A stretch of DNA of 64,000 nt from Diphasiastrum complanatum (taxonomy: Eukaryota > Streptophyta > Lycopodiopsida > Lycopodiales > Lycopodiaceae): the NCBI GenBank assembly GCA_029204225.1, contig CM055092.1, positions 13,520,476 to 13,584,475 of the forward strand, in the 5' to 3' direction. The position numbers and the translations under genes are program-made. Below, piece by piece: positions 31,274-43,535 of the stretch (the first letter of the stretch is position 1; each line of letters opens with the position of its first letter). The notes beneath the pieces are model-generated. The model was given only the letters and a program-made list of their open reading frames with translations, made no database searches and was not told the origin of the DNA.

Positions 31274-32218
31274 ATGGCCTCCCACGATTCCTCGCTCAGT
31301 TTGCATCGCCGTAAACCCCCTTGCCCTTATTCAGGGGATATTTTTATGATTTGTATCAAGAATTACACCGAGCAGCTCACCCTGGCCAAGGATATCCTCA
31401 CAAACCTTGGCCTTGATCTGACTCTTTTCCGTGACCAGCATAACGAGAGCCTAATCCGAACAGCCTACTCCACCTATTCGGATGAATTCCAAACTTTTCG
31501 ACTTACATCTAAGAGTGGCAACTATGTTATCATCAACGTCTCTCATGGGGATCTCCAGAGCATTGGCTTCCCTAATCTCGGAGAGACAATCCATGGCAAG
31601 GGCACCAGCTATGATGCCAAGTACTTTACAAAGTTTCTGACAGAGGACGGCAAAATCATTGCCCAAACCAATGACGAGATTGCCATACGTCTCATCACAG
31701 ATCCCCATTTACGGGCCACCTCAGAAATTTTCGTCACCATGGTTGGAGTGCATACTGCCAAGATGGATCGCATACCACCGAGCGATCTCTTCTCTTTGAC
31801 CCTCACCATGGACGATCCCACTCAAAATTACAAGTGGGCTGAGAAGGTAGCAGAGAAGCTGTGCAGAGCTTTGAAAGCCATAAAACCAACTATCAAATGT
31901 GGATATCTCCTCCACATGTTGGTCACCAAACAGTTGGGGTCTAGGGCGGCTGCTGCCATCAAGGATGATCTCTATCCAAGCACAAAAAAGCGAGCCACCC
32001 CCCAACCGACAGCAGAACCAATCTCACCAACTCCACCTATTAAGAAGCAGAAAGGGAAGGCGATCAACATAGAAGCCAGTGTCCCTCTCGACATTCTATC
32101 CAGTGACATCGGGGCTGAGTATGCTGAATCCGGAGGGAGTTTTAAACTCTCTCAGGTCCCAAAGGAGGTTCTAGAGCAGCAGGCGGCCTTACTCCACCAG
32201 GCCCAACAACACAGATAA
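31274..32218 (+). pseudogene. Gypsy 1 ORF3, N-terminal part (unassigned family)
   Basis: ATG 31274 is chosen because it follows the TATA box and a short upstream ORF (31216, 14 codons); in-frame codons go back to 31199 without an ATG. It gives 314 residues: a globular stretch (residues 1-235: DIFMICIKNYTEQLTLAKDI, TFRLTSKSGNYVIINVSHGD, FVTMVGVHTAKMDRIPP, WAEKVAEKLCRALKAIKP), then a basic, NLS-like segment (STKKRATPQPTAEP, PPIKKQKGKA). No transmembrane segment, so it is not a classic envelope protein. The TAA at 32216 is in frame with more than 280 further codons, so the original protein was longer. I know no named family for it. Confidence 0.7.
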
Positions 32219-33275
32219 GCAGTAGCGGCAACAATAGGCAGCTCAGTGGCGGCAGACACTTCTGGCTCTGGTTCTATGGGCGTGATTCCGTCCACACAGA
32301 CAACCTCCATAACCCCATCTCCCTCACTTGCACTCACACTCCCACCACCACCCCCACCATTTACTGCCACCTCCACACCATCACTAACTCTCAACACGGG
32401 CTTCACTTCCACAATCCCACAAAAGCCCTCACTAGTACAAATCTCCACCCTACTTGACTCCACAGTCAACGTAGATGATTTTGCATTACAATTACTAACC
32501 GCACTTCCATCAACCGCCGTCACCACTAACCCAATCCACACATCTCCACTACGCAGTATCTCCCCACCTCTTTTATCCATCAATCCTCAATCACCTCCAC
32601 CCGCCTTTCATACATCTCCATTTAACCATGCTCCTGATTTTCTACTCTTTAACCCAATGTCGTATACTAACTACACACACACCCTCCCTGACACTGGTCC
32701 TTGGGAGCAGTTACCCCTTACAGCCCAAAAAGCGGTATGGTTGGTGAATGAACTCCAATACAATCTATTCGGCACTCTGGAGGGACAATATACTATGCAG
32801 CAATTCGACGATGGTGCTATGGCGGACCTTCAGAAAGAAAAAGCAAGGCCGGAGGAGGAAAACAAACAACAGCAACTGCAGATTCAGACCCTCACAAATT
32901 ATAATCAACAACAACAGCAGATGCTACTCCACCTCCAGGATCAGCTCCAACTGAAGGTATCCAACATGCAGCATACCATCGATAACCTTAAAGTCGAAAG
33001 GGATGAGGCTGTAGTAGATGCACAAGTCGCACGTTCCGCTGGAACAGTTGGAATTGGTAGACTTCAATGACTTCGCACCATCAGCTATTCCTAAGGGAAC
33101 TACCATTCCAGTGGTGGCCTATCAAACGCTGGCCCAAAAGTTGAAAGCCATGACGGAGCAGCACTCAAAATTACAACAATCATACCTTTTTTTCGTCGAG
33201 GCCCTGAACCAGCACATAGCCACCATGGAAGAACGCTTAAAGACTGTCCAGTCGACACCGTCAGTTCATGCATAG
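32219..33275 (+). pseudogene. Gypsy 1 ORF3, middle part: Pro/Ser/Thr-rich then coiled coil
   Basis: It continues in the same frame after the TAA: AVAATIGSSVAADTSGSGSM, a PPPPPP run and repeated TSP/LTL words, then WEQLPLTAQKAVWLVNELQY. A strong coiled coil follows: EKARPEEENKQQQLQIQTL, QQQQQMLLHLQDQLQLK, HTIDNLKVERDEAV. At about 33050 the frame shifts to the one at 33018-33275 (LAQKLKAMTEQHSKLQQSYL, ALNQHIATMEERLKTVQ), which continues the coil. This indicates an oligomerising protein. One stop and one frameshift. Confidence 0.65.
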
Positions 33276-34173
33276 CACACCCAATTCCATTATTCGGGGC
33301 ACCACTTTGATGGACCAGATGGTGGAGATGGAGCAGGATTCCAGCAGCCTCCTCCTGCAACTCAAGGCTCCTCTTTTCAAGGCCAACCCCTGGGGCAAGG
33401 AGCTCAAGCACGAACCAATCTGTTAGGCTCTGGGGGTACCAGCTCCCAACATTATCCACTTCTAACCCTCTCGACACCATTCACCCCCCATTCATTCCAC
33501 GATAATTTTCTCCTGAGTCACAAAGAATTGCTGAAGCTAACACCTCGCCTCCTCTCTCTCCTGAACCCGATCTCCAAATTCAACATGAGATTGCCTCTGA
33601 AGCACCAACCATCCGGCACACAATCACGCCCATAGAACTGAACAAGGAGTTGCGCACCTCTCAGGTGCCTCTCAAGTGTTTGCCAAGAAATATCCAACAA
33701 CAGAAGAGCGAGGTGACTACATACTGTCAAATTTGGACCAGAGTCAAACACATAAAGAAGCAGTCAAACTCTTGGATCCACAACCTCTCTAGCGTCATCA
33801 GCTCTTCCTGCAAAGTAAGACCTCAATGGCACGGTATATCGAAGCTCCCTCCTACATGTGCACAAATCCTTATTACTATCCAGTAGCGAGGCGAGAACCG
33901 TTTCCTGCCACCAAGGTTAAGAATAGAATATTTTGGCCCAAGCTCACAGGCGTCGATACCGACAACTTAGCCGAAGACATGGTCACCAACTGTCGAGTAT
34001 TCTACCAGAAGCACCATGGCAATCCTGATTGCGACGTTAGATATTTTGCGGATAATTGCGGCCTGGTGGCATTTCTGGCAGAACCTTTGAGGTACTCCAT
34101 GTCGAAGTACCTCATTGGAGTACCCTTGATATCAATAAACCCCTACGAATTCAAGACGACCATATCAATGTAG
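33276..34173 (+). pseudogene. Gypsy 1 ORF3, C-terminal part with conserved block
   Basis: A Gly/Gln/Pro-rich stretch (HYSGHHFDGPDGGDGAG, FQQPPPATQGSSFQGQP) is followed by broken frames, then an open frame (33826-34173): VKNRIFWPKLTGVDTDNLAE, DMVTNCRVFYQKHHGNPD and YFADNCGLVAFLAEP. The AED...C/ARVFY...GNP...F.D core aligns with AEDQLPVARVYY...GDP...WVDQDWL in element 2 (51530-51640). The shared block suggests one protein family in both elements. ORF3 ends about 170 bp before the PPT. Confidence 0.6.
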
Positions 34174-34344
34174 CAAGGCTCAATTATCGTGCTGCACTCA
34201 CTTCCGCCATGCATGTTAATATGGTAGAGCTATGAAAAACCCACAACTTTCTACAGGGTATGCTCCATTATTACAAACCCATGCCCATCCCGAACAAATT
34301 ACGAGACGAAAAGGCTTCGATTGGTGTGGGACCACCAATCCAAT

Positions 34345-34487
34345 AAGGAGAGGGATAATGTTAGCAACTATGCTAACATATAGAAAATAAAAAGAAATAG
34401 ATAAAACTCTGTGGCATGTGTTTTGTAAGTCCACGTATGAGTATCTGTCAATAAACTTCAACCATGGCATGTGTTTTGTAAGCCCAT
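34345..34487 (+). repeat. PPT and truncated 3' LTR of Gypsy 1
   Basis: AAGGAGAGGGA (34345-34355) is the PPT. The LTR starts TGTTAGCA at 34359 and matches the first 129 bp of the 5' LTR with about 7 differences. It stops matching at AGCCCAT (34487), so 680 bp of the LTR are gone. Confidence 0.88.
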
Positions 34488-36474
34488 CACCCTCTCTGCA
34501 GATCGCTAGCAGGCGGGAGGCGGGATGGGTGGCTTGATACCCAGCTTCGAGCTCATACTCATCAAAAGGTGTGGCTGGTTGCCCCCAAAAGATGTGGCTA
34601 GATAAACAGGAAGATATATTTGTGGAAACTTTGTTGAAGTATGGCTATACAGGAAAATATTTGTCTCGAAAGGGTGCCAACAACCTGTCTTTATCCAGTT
34701 GTTTGCACCTTCATCGTTAATTTATGTAACAAAGCTTACAGATTCTCCCAAAATCTTCCTCATAGACGATATCACTATTCGAACACAAAGATACAAACCA
34801 AGTTAAATACACATTTTCAAATAGTCAAATATTCAAAAACCATTTGTACATTACACATTCAATATATTGTCTACACACACTAGGAAATTTTGTTGCATAT
34901 ACAAGGCTTTCAATCTGCAGTTTTAGATTTTTAGTACCAAAAATTTGCCAAGTTTGAGTTCTTTATCGATCACCAACGACGGGCATACCCACTAGATCAT
35001 CGGCCGCCACCTAGATCGGTCGTCATCGCCCGTCAACAACATACTGAATTTCCAAATCATCGGCCGTCACCTAGATTGGCTGCCATTGCCCGTCAACGAC
35101 GGGCACTCACAACTAGTAATGTAATAAATCTTTTTTGTGTAAAGATGAATTCCACGAGTAATACACATAAAGACATTGACTCGCTTATGCCGTCAATTTG
35201 TAAATACTTTCCAATAGAGAATGCCACGACAAGGGCCTGCGAAATTGTTAGCATTTAGATAATTATCGAACACTTCTTGCATATTTTTGTTTAAGATCTC
35301 TATTTAGAATCAATAATTTGTTGAATGTATTGCAGCCCCCCCCAACAAAATGACTCATTTAGATGTGGCTAGTGTACTCTTCATAATGCGAAGCTATTCT
35401 TTGAGTGGTACAATGTTCAAGAGGATGTTGATATTTCAAAGGTGAGTTATTTAGTTTTCTTTCCCATGAAAGATTTAGTTTTACACAACAAGTGACGTGT
35501 ACAGGTTTCGACATGAGATCATCCCCAACATATTGGCCAGGGCAACACCTCAACCGAGGACACCACCTGGTGGTCTGCCTGAAACTAATGAGGATTTAGT
35601 TATCCTAAACAAAGAAACAACGAATACAAATTACAAAATATAAAAATATCTATACAATGTATAGTAATCAGTGAAATATATTAATAGAAAAATAGGCTCC
35701 AAATTATTGCAATAAGGAGTCAATACAGTGACATGAAAATATAGCATATCACTCTTTGTAAATCTATATTGATGTCCAGCTTGGGCTTTTTTTTTATTAA
35801 AATAAAGAGTCTATACATGAATTCCAAAATATTTGCATTTGAAAAATGATGCAATGATTGCTCTTTCACATCATCTGTATTGATGCCCAACTAGGGCTTT
35901 CTCTTATTGAAATATAATGTCTACACATTGATTTAACAAGATTGTATTTGTGTCTTTTGCTCCTCCACAATAGTGATTGTTGATGGCAGATCTTTGCAAG
36001 ATGTTATCAGCTCATGTCTTTTTCGTAACTACAATAAGAAGAATAAAATGTTAGTGCACTTATATTTGTACACAACATTGTTTTGAATCTACTCATTTTC
36101 ATAGACAATAGTTATGGGTTACTTACAAGTCTTCCATTGATAATGAATCTGAAATAATGAGACAAACCAGCTTAGGTGAACAATCTTCGATCTGGTACTG
36201 ATCTTCATTGCATTCTTCACATCTAGAAGTAGCTTGCATCTAAAAGATTCAGAAATAATACTGTCAAGAGTAGGCAACTCAACACTCTGAAAACTTGGCA
36301 ATGGTATCTCTTCAAGCTTATTGAAACTCTCACCTCTTTCTGAAATATATTTAGATTCATAAAATAATAGACCACACTATTTGCAAGATCTTTCAGACTT
36401 CTTCCTCTGTATTGTAACTTCCCAACATCACATCTAATATACTTGCAAGTGATTGCGTTGGTTCCCATTCACTT
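34488..36474. other. Spacer, no clear gene
   Basis: It holds a tandem repeat (next entry) and weak exon-like text only. For example, at 35375-35440 LHNAKLFFEWYNVQEDVDIS is followed by a GTGAG donor-like site. On the minus strand at 36240-36330, LPSFQSVELPTLDSIISES is open. Neither can be assigned to a family. Confidence 0.4.
34970..35105. repeat. 60-bp-period tandem repeat, GC-rich
   Basis: ATCATCGGCCGxCACCTAGAT...GCCCGTCAAC occurs at 34996-35040 and 35056-35100; AACGACGGGCA lies at both edges. Its GC content is far above that of the surrounding DNA. Confidence 0.85.
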
Positions 36475-37182
36475 ATGTTCGATGGATATAAATCTGAAAG
36501 AAGCACTTATTATCATGGATGTTATCATCTAGTGTATGATTCTTTTGTGAAATTTAAATCTCTTGTGGAAAAACAACTTAATGCTAGCATCAAAGTCTTA
36601 AGATGTCATAATGGAGGAGAGTGCATCTCCAATAACATGAGAGATTTTTGTGAGGATAATGGCATTAAGAGAGAATTCACATGTACTTACACCCCCCAAC
36701 AAAATGGGTTGGTCGAGAGAAAGAATAGATCTTTGTGTGAATGTGCTAAAGATTTGAGATTAGATGCCTCTCTACCCATTTCTTTTTGGGAAAAACCTAT
36801 TACATGTGCAAATTTTTTATGTAATAGACTTCCTAATAGTGCCATTGGTGGAATCACACCATTTGAAGCTTTGTATGGCAAAAAGCAAAATTTAAAAGAT
36901 TTGAAAGTCGTTGGATGTATTTGTTATGTCCATATTCCTTTAGAAGTAAGGAAGAAAGAAGATGCTACTTCATTTAAAGACATTTTTCTTGGCTATAGTG
37001 ATTGTAGCAAAGGATATAGGATTTATGACCCTATCTCTAAGAAAGTTAAAATATGCAAAGATGTACTCCTTGATGAAACTCATTATGCCAAAGTGAATGA
37101 GAGCTCATCTCACTCTCATGTTGTCAAAGATCTTGCAAAGGCCGAGGAGGAGCAAGATGATGAAGGCTTTGAGGATCTCTAA
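36475..37182 (+). pseudogene. Copia integrase, nearly complete core and C-terminus
   Basis: The 235-codon frame reads HLVYDSFVKFKSLVEKQLNA, KVLRCHNGGECISNNM, TYTPQQNGLVERKNRSLCEC, FLCNRLPNSAIGGITPFEAL, KDIFLGYSDCSKGYRIYDP and KVKICKDVLLDE, ending in an acidic linker. The second catalytic Asp (RSDNGGE) is His (36607-36609), so it is inactive. The part with the first catalytic Asp is missing. Same family as remnants 1 and 2 but on the opposite strand. It stops 34 bp before an oppositely oriented gag/protease. Confidence 0.9.
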
Positions 37183-37215
37183 CTCTATCACCACTAATAC
37201 TACACACCCCTAACT

Positions 37216-37950
37216 CTACTCCACTAAACTAACATTCATCATGATCTTGTGAAGGAGAAGAATAGAATAGATTTGATGTGACATGTGGGATCTAGCCCCA
37301 CTATCAATCCACCATATGTCCTTGCTTAATGTTGATGTTGTAGATGCCATCAAGGATGAGTTACAATCATCCTCCTCCTCCTCAAGCACAAGATTGTCTT
37401 GCTTGTCCTTCTCTTGAGCATTCTTCTTCTTAAAGCACTCGGAAGCAAAATGTCCTTTTTTGCCACTGAAGAAACATTTTAGCTTTGATTTGTCCTTATT
37501 GGATATGCCTTTGGAGCTTGATCCACCATCTTTGTCCTCGGCCTCCTTGCCTTGGTTATTCTTGGATGGATTGGTCTTCTTCTTGTCTTTGAATGAGAAG
37601 TTGGCCTTCTCATCACCACCTTGCAAGGACATGGATCCCATCTTTGCTTTGAGATGAAGTATTCTACTCTCCTCGGCCACAAGCACATTATGGAGCTTGT
37701 CTATTGTAGGTAGGTGATCTGGGATGGCAAAGCTTTGGACTAGATTGGTGTATTCATCACCAAGTCCATTCAAAATGACTTTCACAAGTTCATTATCTTG
37801 GATCTTATCTCCTATGGAAGCCAATCCTTTATTCAAAGATTTGATCCTAAGCACACACTCTTGTGCACTCTCTCCACTTCCCTTCATGCTTTGAAGAGCT
37901 GTTTTTTGGACCTTGAATGTATCTACAATCGATCCACAAGAGGTGTTGGA
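37216..37950 (-). pseudogene. Copia gag-protease fragment
   Basis: Minus-strand text: CGSIVDTFKVQKTALQSMKG, SAQECVLRIKSLNKGLASIG, LVKVILNGLGDEYTNLVQSF, then a Lys-rich stretch, KLKCFFSGKKGHFASECFKK and WWIDSGARSHMS. The zinc knuckle has Ser in place of the second Cys (codon at 37465-37467), and the protease site is DSGAR rather than DSGAS. It ends just after the protease, tail to tail with the integrase at 36475-37182. Confidence 0.88.
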
Positions 37951-39782
<1,832 letters not shown>

Positions 39783-40367
39783 GTCTGATACCAAAATTGT
39801 CATGTGCCAACCTTAGCATTAAAATATCTAATCCATTCATGAACATCAAATTACAATGGAAATTGCATGAAATAAAAAAAACTAGTCAAAAATTAAGAAG
39901 ATAGATAAGGATAGCAAACCTTCACCAAAATGGGTATAAGGATTCTTTATTCATCATTAATGATCATTCATAAAATAGGGCTTGTTGCTAGAGCACAATC
40001 TAAGCTCTCATGTGATTGTAGGCACATGAACCACTGTTCCATTCAAGAAAGCTCTCAAAAAGAAGCTTCAAGAACACAAGAAAACACTTAGAATTCAAAA
40101 TTATCAAAATGAACAACAATCCCCAATTTTAGCATGACCTCAGCTATTTATAGTGGTCATTTGTGCCTCTACTATAAGTTTGGGACCTTATTTAGCTAAA
40201 TTGGACCTTACAACCATCAATTCAAGTCCGCTATTCACAAATATAGCGCGGTTCTTCAAGCCTCTTTATTGACAATCCTATTGACTAGTTTTTGTCTAAT
40301 TTAGCTCCATGACTATATTTGGCATTTCATTAGTAATTCATGGGCTAATTACATGCAGCACATGACA
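39783..40367 (-). repeat. Copia PBS and 5' LTR on the minus strand (570 bp)
   Basis: The reverse complement at 39783-39795 is TTTTGGTATCAGA, the tRNA-iMet primer site of Copia elements. The adjoining LTR (39798-40367) has perfect 10-bp terminal inverted repeats, TGTCATGTGC and GCACATGACA. It is probably the 5' LTR of the element whose gag lies at 37.2-37.9 kb, with the microsatellite in between. Confidence 0.75.
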
Positions 40368-41813
40368 AATGAGGTTTTGGTGTTGAGAAAATATTTATGT
40401 TTTAAAACCAATAGGTTACGTAATATTGCAAATTTATGATACTAGTCAATTCTAGATATAGTTGATATATGAGTTGTAGACAAGTAAATTAGAGTGGTCT
40501 TGCAAGGGTGAAACCAACTGATTTATCAACCCGGACATAAATATATGCATTTTGTTGAAGGAGTTTGTCTCTAAAGTGTCTCTACCATAAATGCTCCATA
40601 AATGTCTCTACCAAAGTTTTGAAAGATCATATTTAACAAACATTCGCACATACTGAGAGGCGATACTTGGTTGATGTCAAAAGGCCATCGACCAATGTAT
40701 CAAGAAATTGAAAATAGATAGTATTACATTTTAAAATAGGGACTACCTAAAATTTGATACCATATTGATATTATGGGCCCACTCGTAATTTCTCTATAGC
40801 TTGAGTATCAACAAGTGTATTGCAAAGGCCAAAACCATCCCCTAGTTGGGTATTGTATCTCAAATCCTACATGAATCAGAAGTCCAAATTAAGTCATTAA
40901 TCTACGATTAACTTTTTGAGAGAAAAAAGAAGAAGTTAGGGCATATTAATATAAATTCTTTTGCCATTACAAAAATGATTGATTGTAATTTTTAGCTCTC
41001 TAAAGTACTTAACTCTGTGAATGAGATCTTGAAACGAGACATGAAATTTAAATATAAGAAGTCCTCAAAAATGAAATATTTAAATTGGGTAGCGTTCATG
41101 ACATAAAATCACTGATGAAATATGAAATTAATTAGCCCTATTGTGAGTCCCTCATATAACTTGAAGGTGTTTATGGGCCTCACATATGGAATCTTTAGGC
41201 GAGTCTTGTTCCATGTGACATGAATAAGTATGTTAAGTGTTTGATGGGTGTTTGTGGGCTTCACATATTCCAGCACCATACCAAGCTTATTCTTCTCAAA
41301 TAGATTTACACACGTATGATGCTTGATAATATGTAATTGTTGACAGGTTACTGAGATGTAATGAATTGTTCTCATCGGGCAGGTGGCACTGGGCAGCTTC
41401 ACACCCACCTGCACACATGCGAGTAAGTAGGTGGATTCAGTTATATATAGGTATCGGTTTATCTCAGAGATTTGCTTATGGGATAAACTCTGGTGCCCGA
41501 CACATGGCACCAAGGCAAGCAGTTTGAAAAAAAAAAAAAAAAACACCTCCCTGCCTGGCCCACCCTGACGCGCGTGCAAGGTGCTAAAAATAAGAGGAGC
41601 CTAGGATTGACCATCAAATTTGACCGGTACTATTGCTGGCATGGATTACAAGGGCCCACTTGCAATGACCATTGAATTATTAATATATACCCCCGGGGGC
41701 CCTACCTGGGAAATACCCCAAGAATTTAAGACTCGATAAAAAAATAATAACATTAGTAATCAATGTTATCACTTTATCAAAGTGAAATGAAATCTTCAGA
41801 CCAATAGTGTATG
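40368..41813. other. AT-rich spacer, no gene seen
   Basis: Short open frames only. An A18 run (41526-41543) and a GC-rich patch CCCCCGGGGGCCC (about 41690) are the only distinct features. Confidence 0.5.
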
Positions 41814-42200
41814 CACACGTGCCAGCATGACGTGTGGCCCACCCTGTCCGACTGGAGGGGCCCATATCCAGCTATAAATGCCCGGTGACGGCCAATTTGG
41901 CGGGTCCCAGAACCGACGTTGGCAATTTGTAAGCTTGCTGTTGAGCCTACCCTCCGCACGCTTTGCATCACAGCCACTGGACGTGGAGCACGTGGCGACC
42001 ATCGAGCGAAAGAGCTAATATAAAAAATGTCATTAATTAATCCCGAGAAAACTATTATTATTATTATTATTATTATTTAGTTTTGGTGATTTGACTCTGG
42101 TCGCTTTCCGTAGATCTTCTAGTTTCTTCGTTTCTTCCTTCTCGCCTTTTCCTTCCTCCTGTCTTGGCTTTGCGTGCTTCTGCTTCTCTGCTATAAATCC
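41814..42200 (+). promoter_or_regulatory. WUN1-like gene promoter region: ACGTG elements and two TATA boxes
   Basis: ACGT-core (ABRE/G-box-like) sites: CACACGTGCC (41814), ACGTGTGG (41830), ACGTGG (41981), GCACGTGGC (41988). Two similar TATA boxes, GCTATAAATGCC (41871) and GCTATAAATCCC (42190), each follow a pair of these sites. The stretch before the second is pyrimidine-rich (42110-42190). ACGT-core sites fit an ABA- or stress-driven gene; that link is inference. Confidence 0.6.
42053..42077. repeat. (TTA)n microsatellite
   Basis: Eight ATT/TTA triplets between the two promoter-like modules of the WUN1-like gene. Confidence 0.95.
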
Positions 42201-42332
42201 CTTTCCATCGCTGCGTTTGCTGTTGATTTGGCTGTTTCAGCTCGTCTGTCGCCATTGAGATCGATCTTTCCAGCCAGCATCCATCGCAGCAAGATCGGCA
42301 CCATATTTTTAAACTCGATCAATTTTGTTGAG

Positions 42333-42954
42333 GTTTAATATCACATCCCTTTCCACATTCTAGCTGTCTGTCTATAATTTTATGCTTGCTTTCAATGCGG
42401 TTTGTGATTTGTCATTTTTTAGTGCGTTTTGTGATTTGTCATTGCGACATTAAAAAGTGTGATAAGATCATCATATGCGGACTAGTGTGGTCCGACTGTT
42501 CTGCTTTATGTCTTTATAAGGTGTGCTGCTTTATGTCGTATGCTGGCAAGTCAATTGAGACTGGACTGTATGGATATTGGTTAAGTTGTTCCTGCCCTGT
42601 TAAGCCTGTTCTAGTCATTTCTTCTATATAAAGTGCTTGCATTGCTACTGGCTCCTTCTGCTTGAGAAGGATAATGATTCGTGCGTCTGTTTGTTGTATT
42701 ATCACCACGTTGTTTAGTTTTTCGTCCATAGTCCATTGTTAGGTGTGTTTTTGGCTAGAAAAATTGTAATTCGTGTTTTTGTTTAATTTTCTGCGTTTAT
42801 CGTGTATCATTGCCACCTTATTCATCGTAACTACTGAAGACCTCAGTAGTTACGTGAGTTTTTAGCTAGAATGGGTTTGTAGTTTGTGTTTTTGTTGCTT
42901 GTAATGTTACCACCTAATTGAGATATTTTGGGAGCATCAATTGTTCTTTTGCAG
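42333..42954 (+). other. Probable intron in the 5' leader of the WUN1-like gene
   Basis: A candidate donor, TTGAG|GTTTAAT (42332/42333), and a strong acceptor, TTGTTCTTTTGCAG (ends 42954), enclose a T-rich 622-nt stretch. A second acceptor candidate, TTGTTTAG, lies at about 43011. The start codon at 43020 is unaffected by the choice. Confidence 0.5.
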
Positions 42955-43019
42955 CTCAGGCTCGTGGGACCTTTATTTACCTTTCTCTACATTTGTTTGT
43001 TGTTTGTTTAGTAGGTTGT

Positions 43020-43535
43020 ATGACAGAAACCCTATCTGTTCTTCAACAAGAAACAGAGCTGGCGAAAGCTCTAGCAAAGCAGGAGGAAGAGGAAATTTTA
43101 GAAGGCGTTGTTCTCGCACTGTATAGTGCCCTGGCTTCTGGTAATGCAGAAGGCGTGAGTAGGTTATTGGCGGAGGACCTGGAGTGGTGGTTTCATGGAC
43201 CACCTTCACATCGGCACTTAATGCGCATGCTTACTGGTGTTGATCGACTCGGCACATACAGTTTTGTGCCTCTCCGACTCTTCACGATTGGTTCAAAGGT
43301 CTTCGTGGAAGGTAAAAGTGATACGCCTAAAGGGTGCTGGGTGCACGTTTGGACCGTCGAGGATGGGCGTATAGTGGAACTCAGGGAGTGTTTCAACACA
43401 TCTGTGACCGTGACAGAAGTTGAATGTGACGTAAAATCATCACACAAACGATCGAATTCTTTGAACTCTGAATCTACGCTCTGGCAGAGCGAACTGAGTG
43501 GTCTATCTATGCCCGGTCTAATTTTAGCAGTCTGA
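43020..43535 (+). CDS. Wound-induced protein 1 (WUN1/SAG20-like), NTF2-fold protein
   Basis: The protein has 171 residues. Residues 29-125 hold the family core: LEGVVLALYSALASGNAEGV, LLAEDLEWWFHGPPSHRHLM, LFTIGSKVFVEGK and WVHVWTVEDGRIVELRECFN, then TSVTVTEV. This matches the WUN1 family (SnoaL/NTF2-like fold), whose members are induced by wounding, senescence or stress; the biochemical role is not known. The N-terminal helix (LQQETELAKALAKQEEEEI) and a Ser-rich tail of ~35 residues are extra. ATG 43020 is the first in the exon; the upstream in-frame text is hydrophobic leader or intron sequence without support. The frame is intact and it is the second convincing host gene. Confidence 0.93.
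   Translation: MTETLSVLQQETELAKALAKQEEEEILEGVVLALYSALASGNAEGVSRLLAEDLEWWFHGPPSHRHLMRMLTGVDRLGTYSFVPLRLFTIGSKVFVEGKSDTPKGCWVHVWTVEDGRIVELRECFNTSVTVTEVECDVKSSHKRSNSLNSESTLWQSELSGLSMPGLILAV

Larger units (their letters stand above)
24143..34487 (+). mobile_element. Ty3/Gypsy element 1 (OTA/Athila-Tat-like) with 3' ORF
   Basis: Order: 5' LTR, tRNA-Asp-type PBS, long leader, gag with two zinc knuckles, protease, RT/RNase H, integrase, spacer with TATA box, ORF3, PPT and truncated 3' LTR. The first 129 bp of the two LTRs differ at about 7 positions by my count, nearly all transitions, so the element is old. Stops, frameshifts and an RT deletion make it non-autonomous. RT and primer-site features fit the OTA branch rather than chromoviruses; there is no chromodomain. 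Confidence 0.9.

Noticed and set aside
31274-34173. ORF3 as a retroviral envelope gene
   Set aside because: No signal peptide, transmembrane segment or glycosylation-rich ectodomain; it is basic and coiled-coil instead.
35375-35620. Two-exon gene (LHNAKLFFEWYNVQEDVDIS, intron, FRHEIIPNILAR)
   Set aside because: Splice-like signals exist, but neither piece matches a family and frames disagree across the putative intron.
36119-36468. Minus-strand Helitron or RPA-like fragment
   Set aside because: A short C..C pattern (CEECNEDQ) in one frame is too weak; no helicase or Rep motif nearby.
41109-41579. 156-codon minus-strand ORF
   Set aside because: It includes a poly-Phe run from an A-run; no conserved motif; composition fits chance.
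42918-43019. Longer N-terminus for the WUN1-like protein
   Set aside because: The 34 extra codons begin at a non-ATG codon, cover the likely intron acceptor and are not seen in the family.
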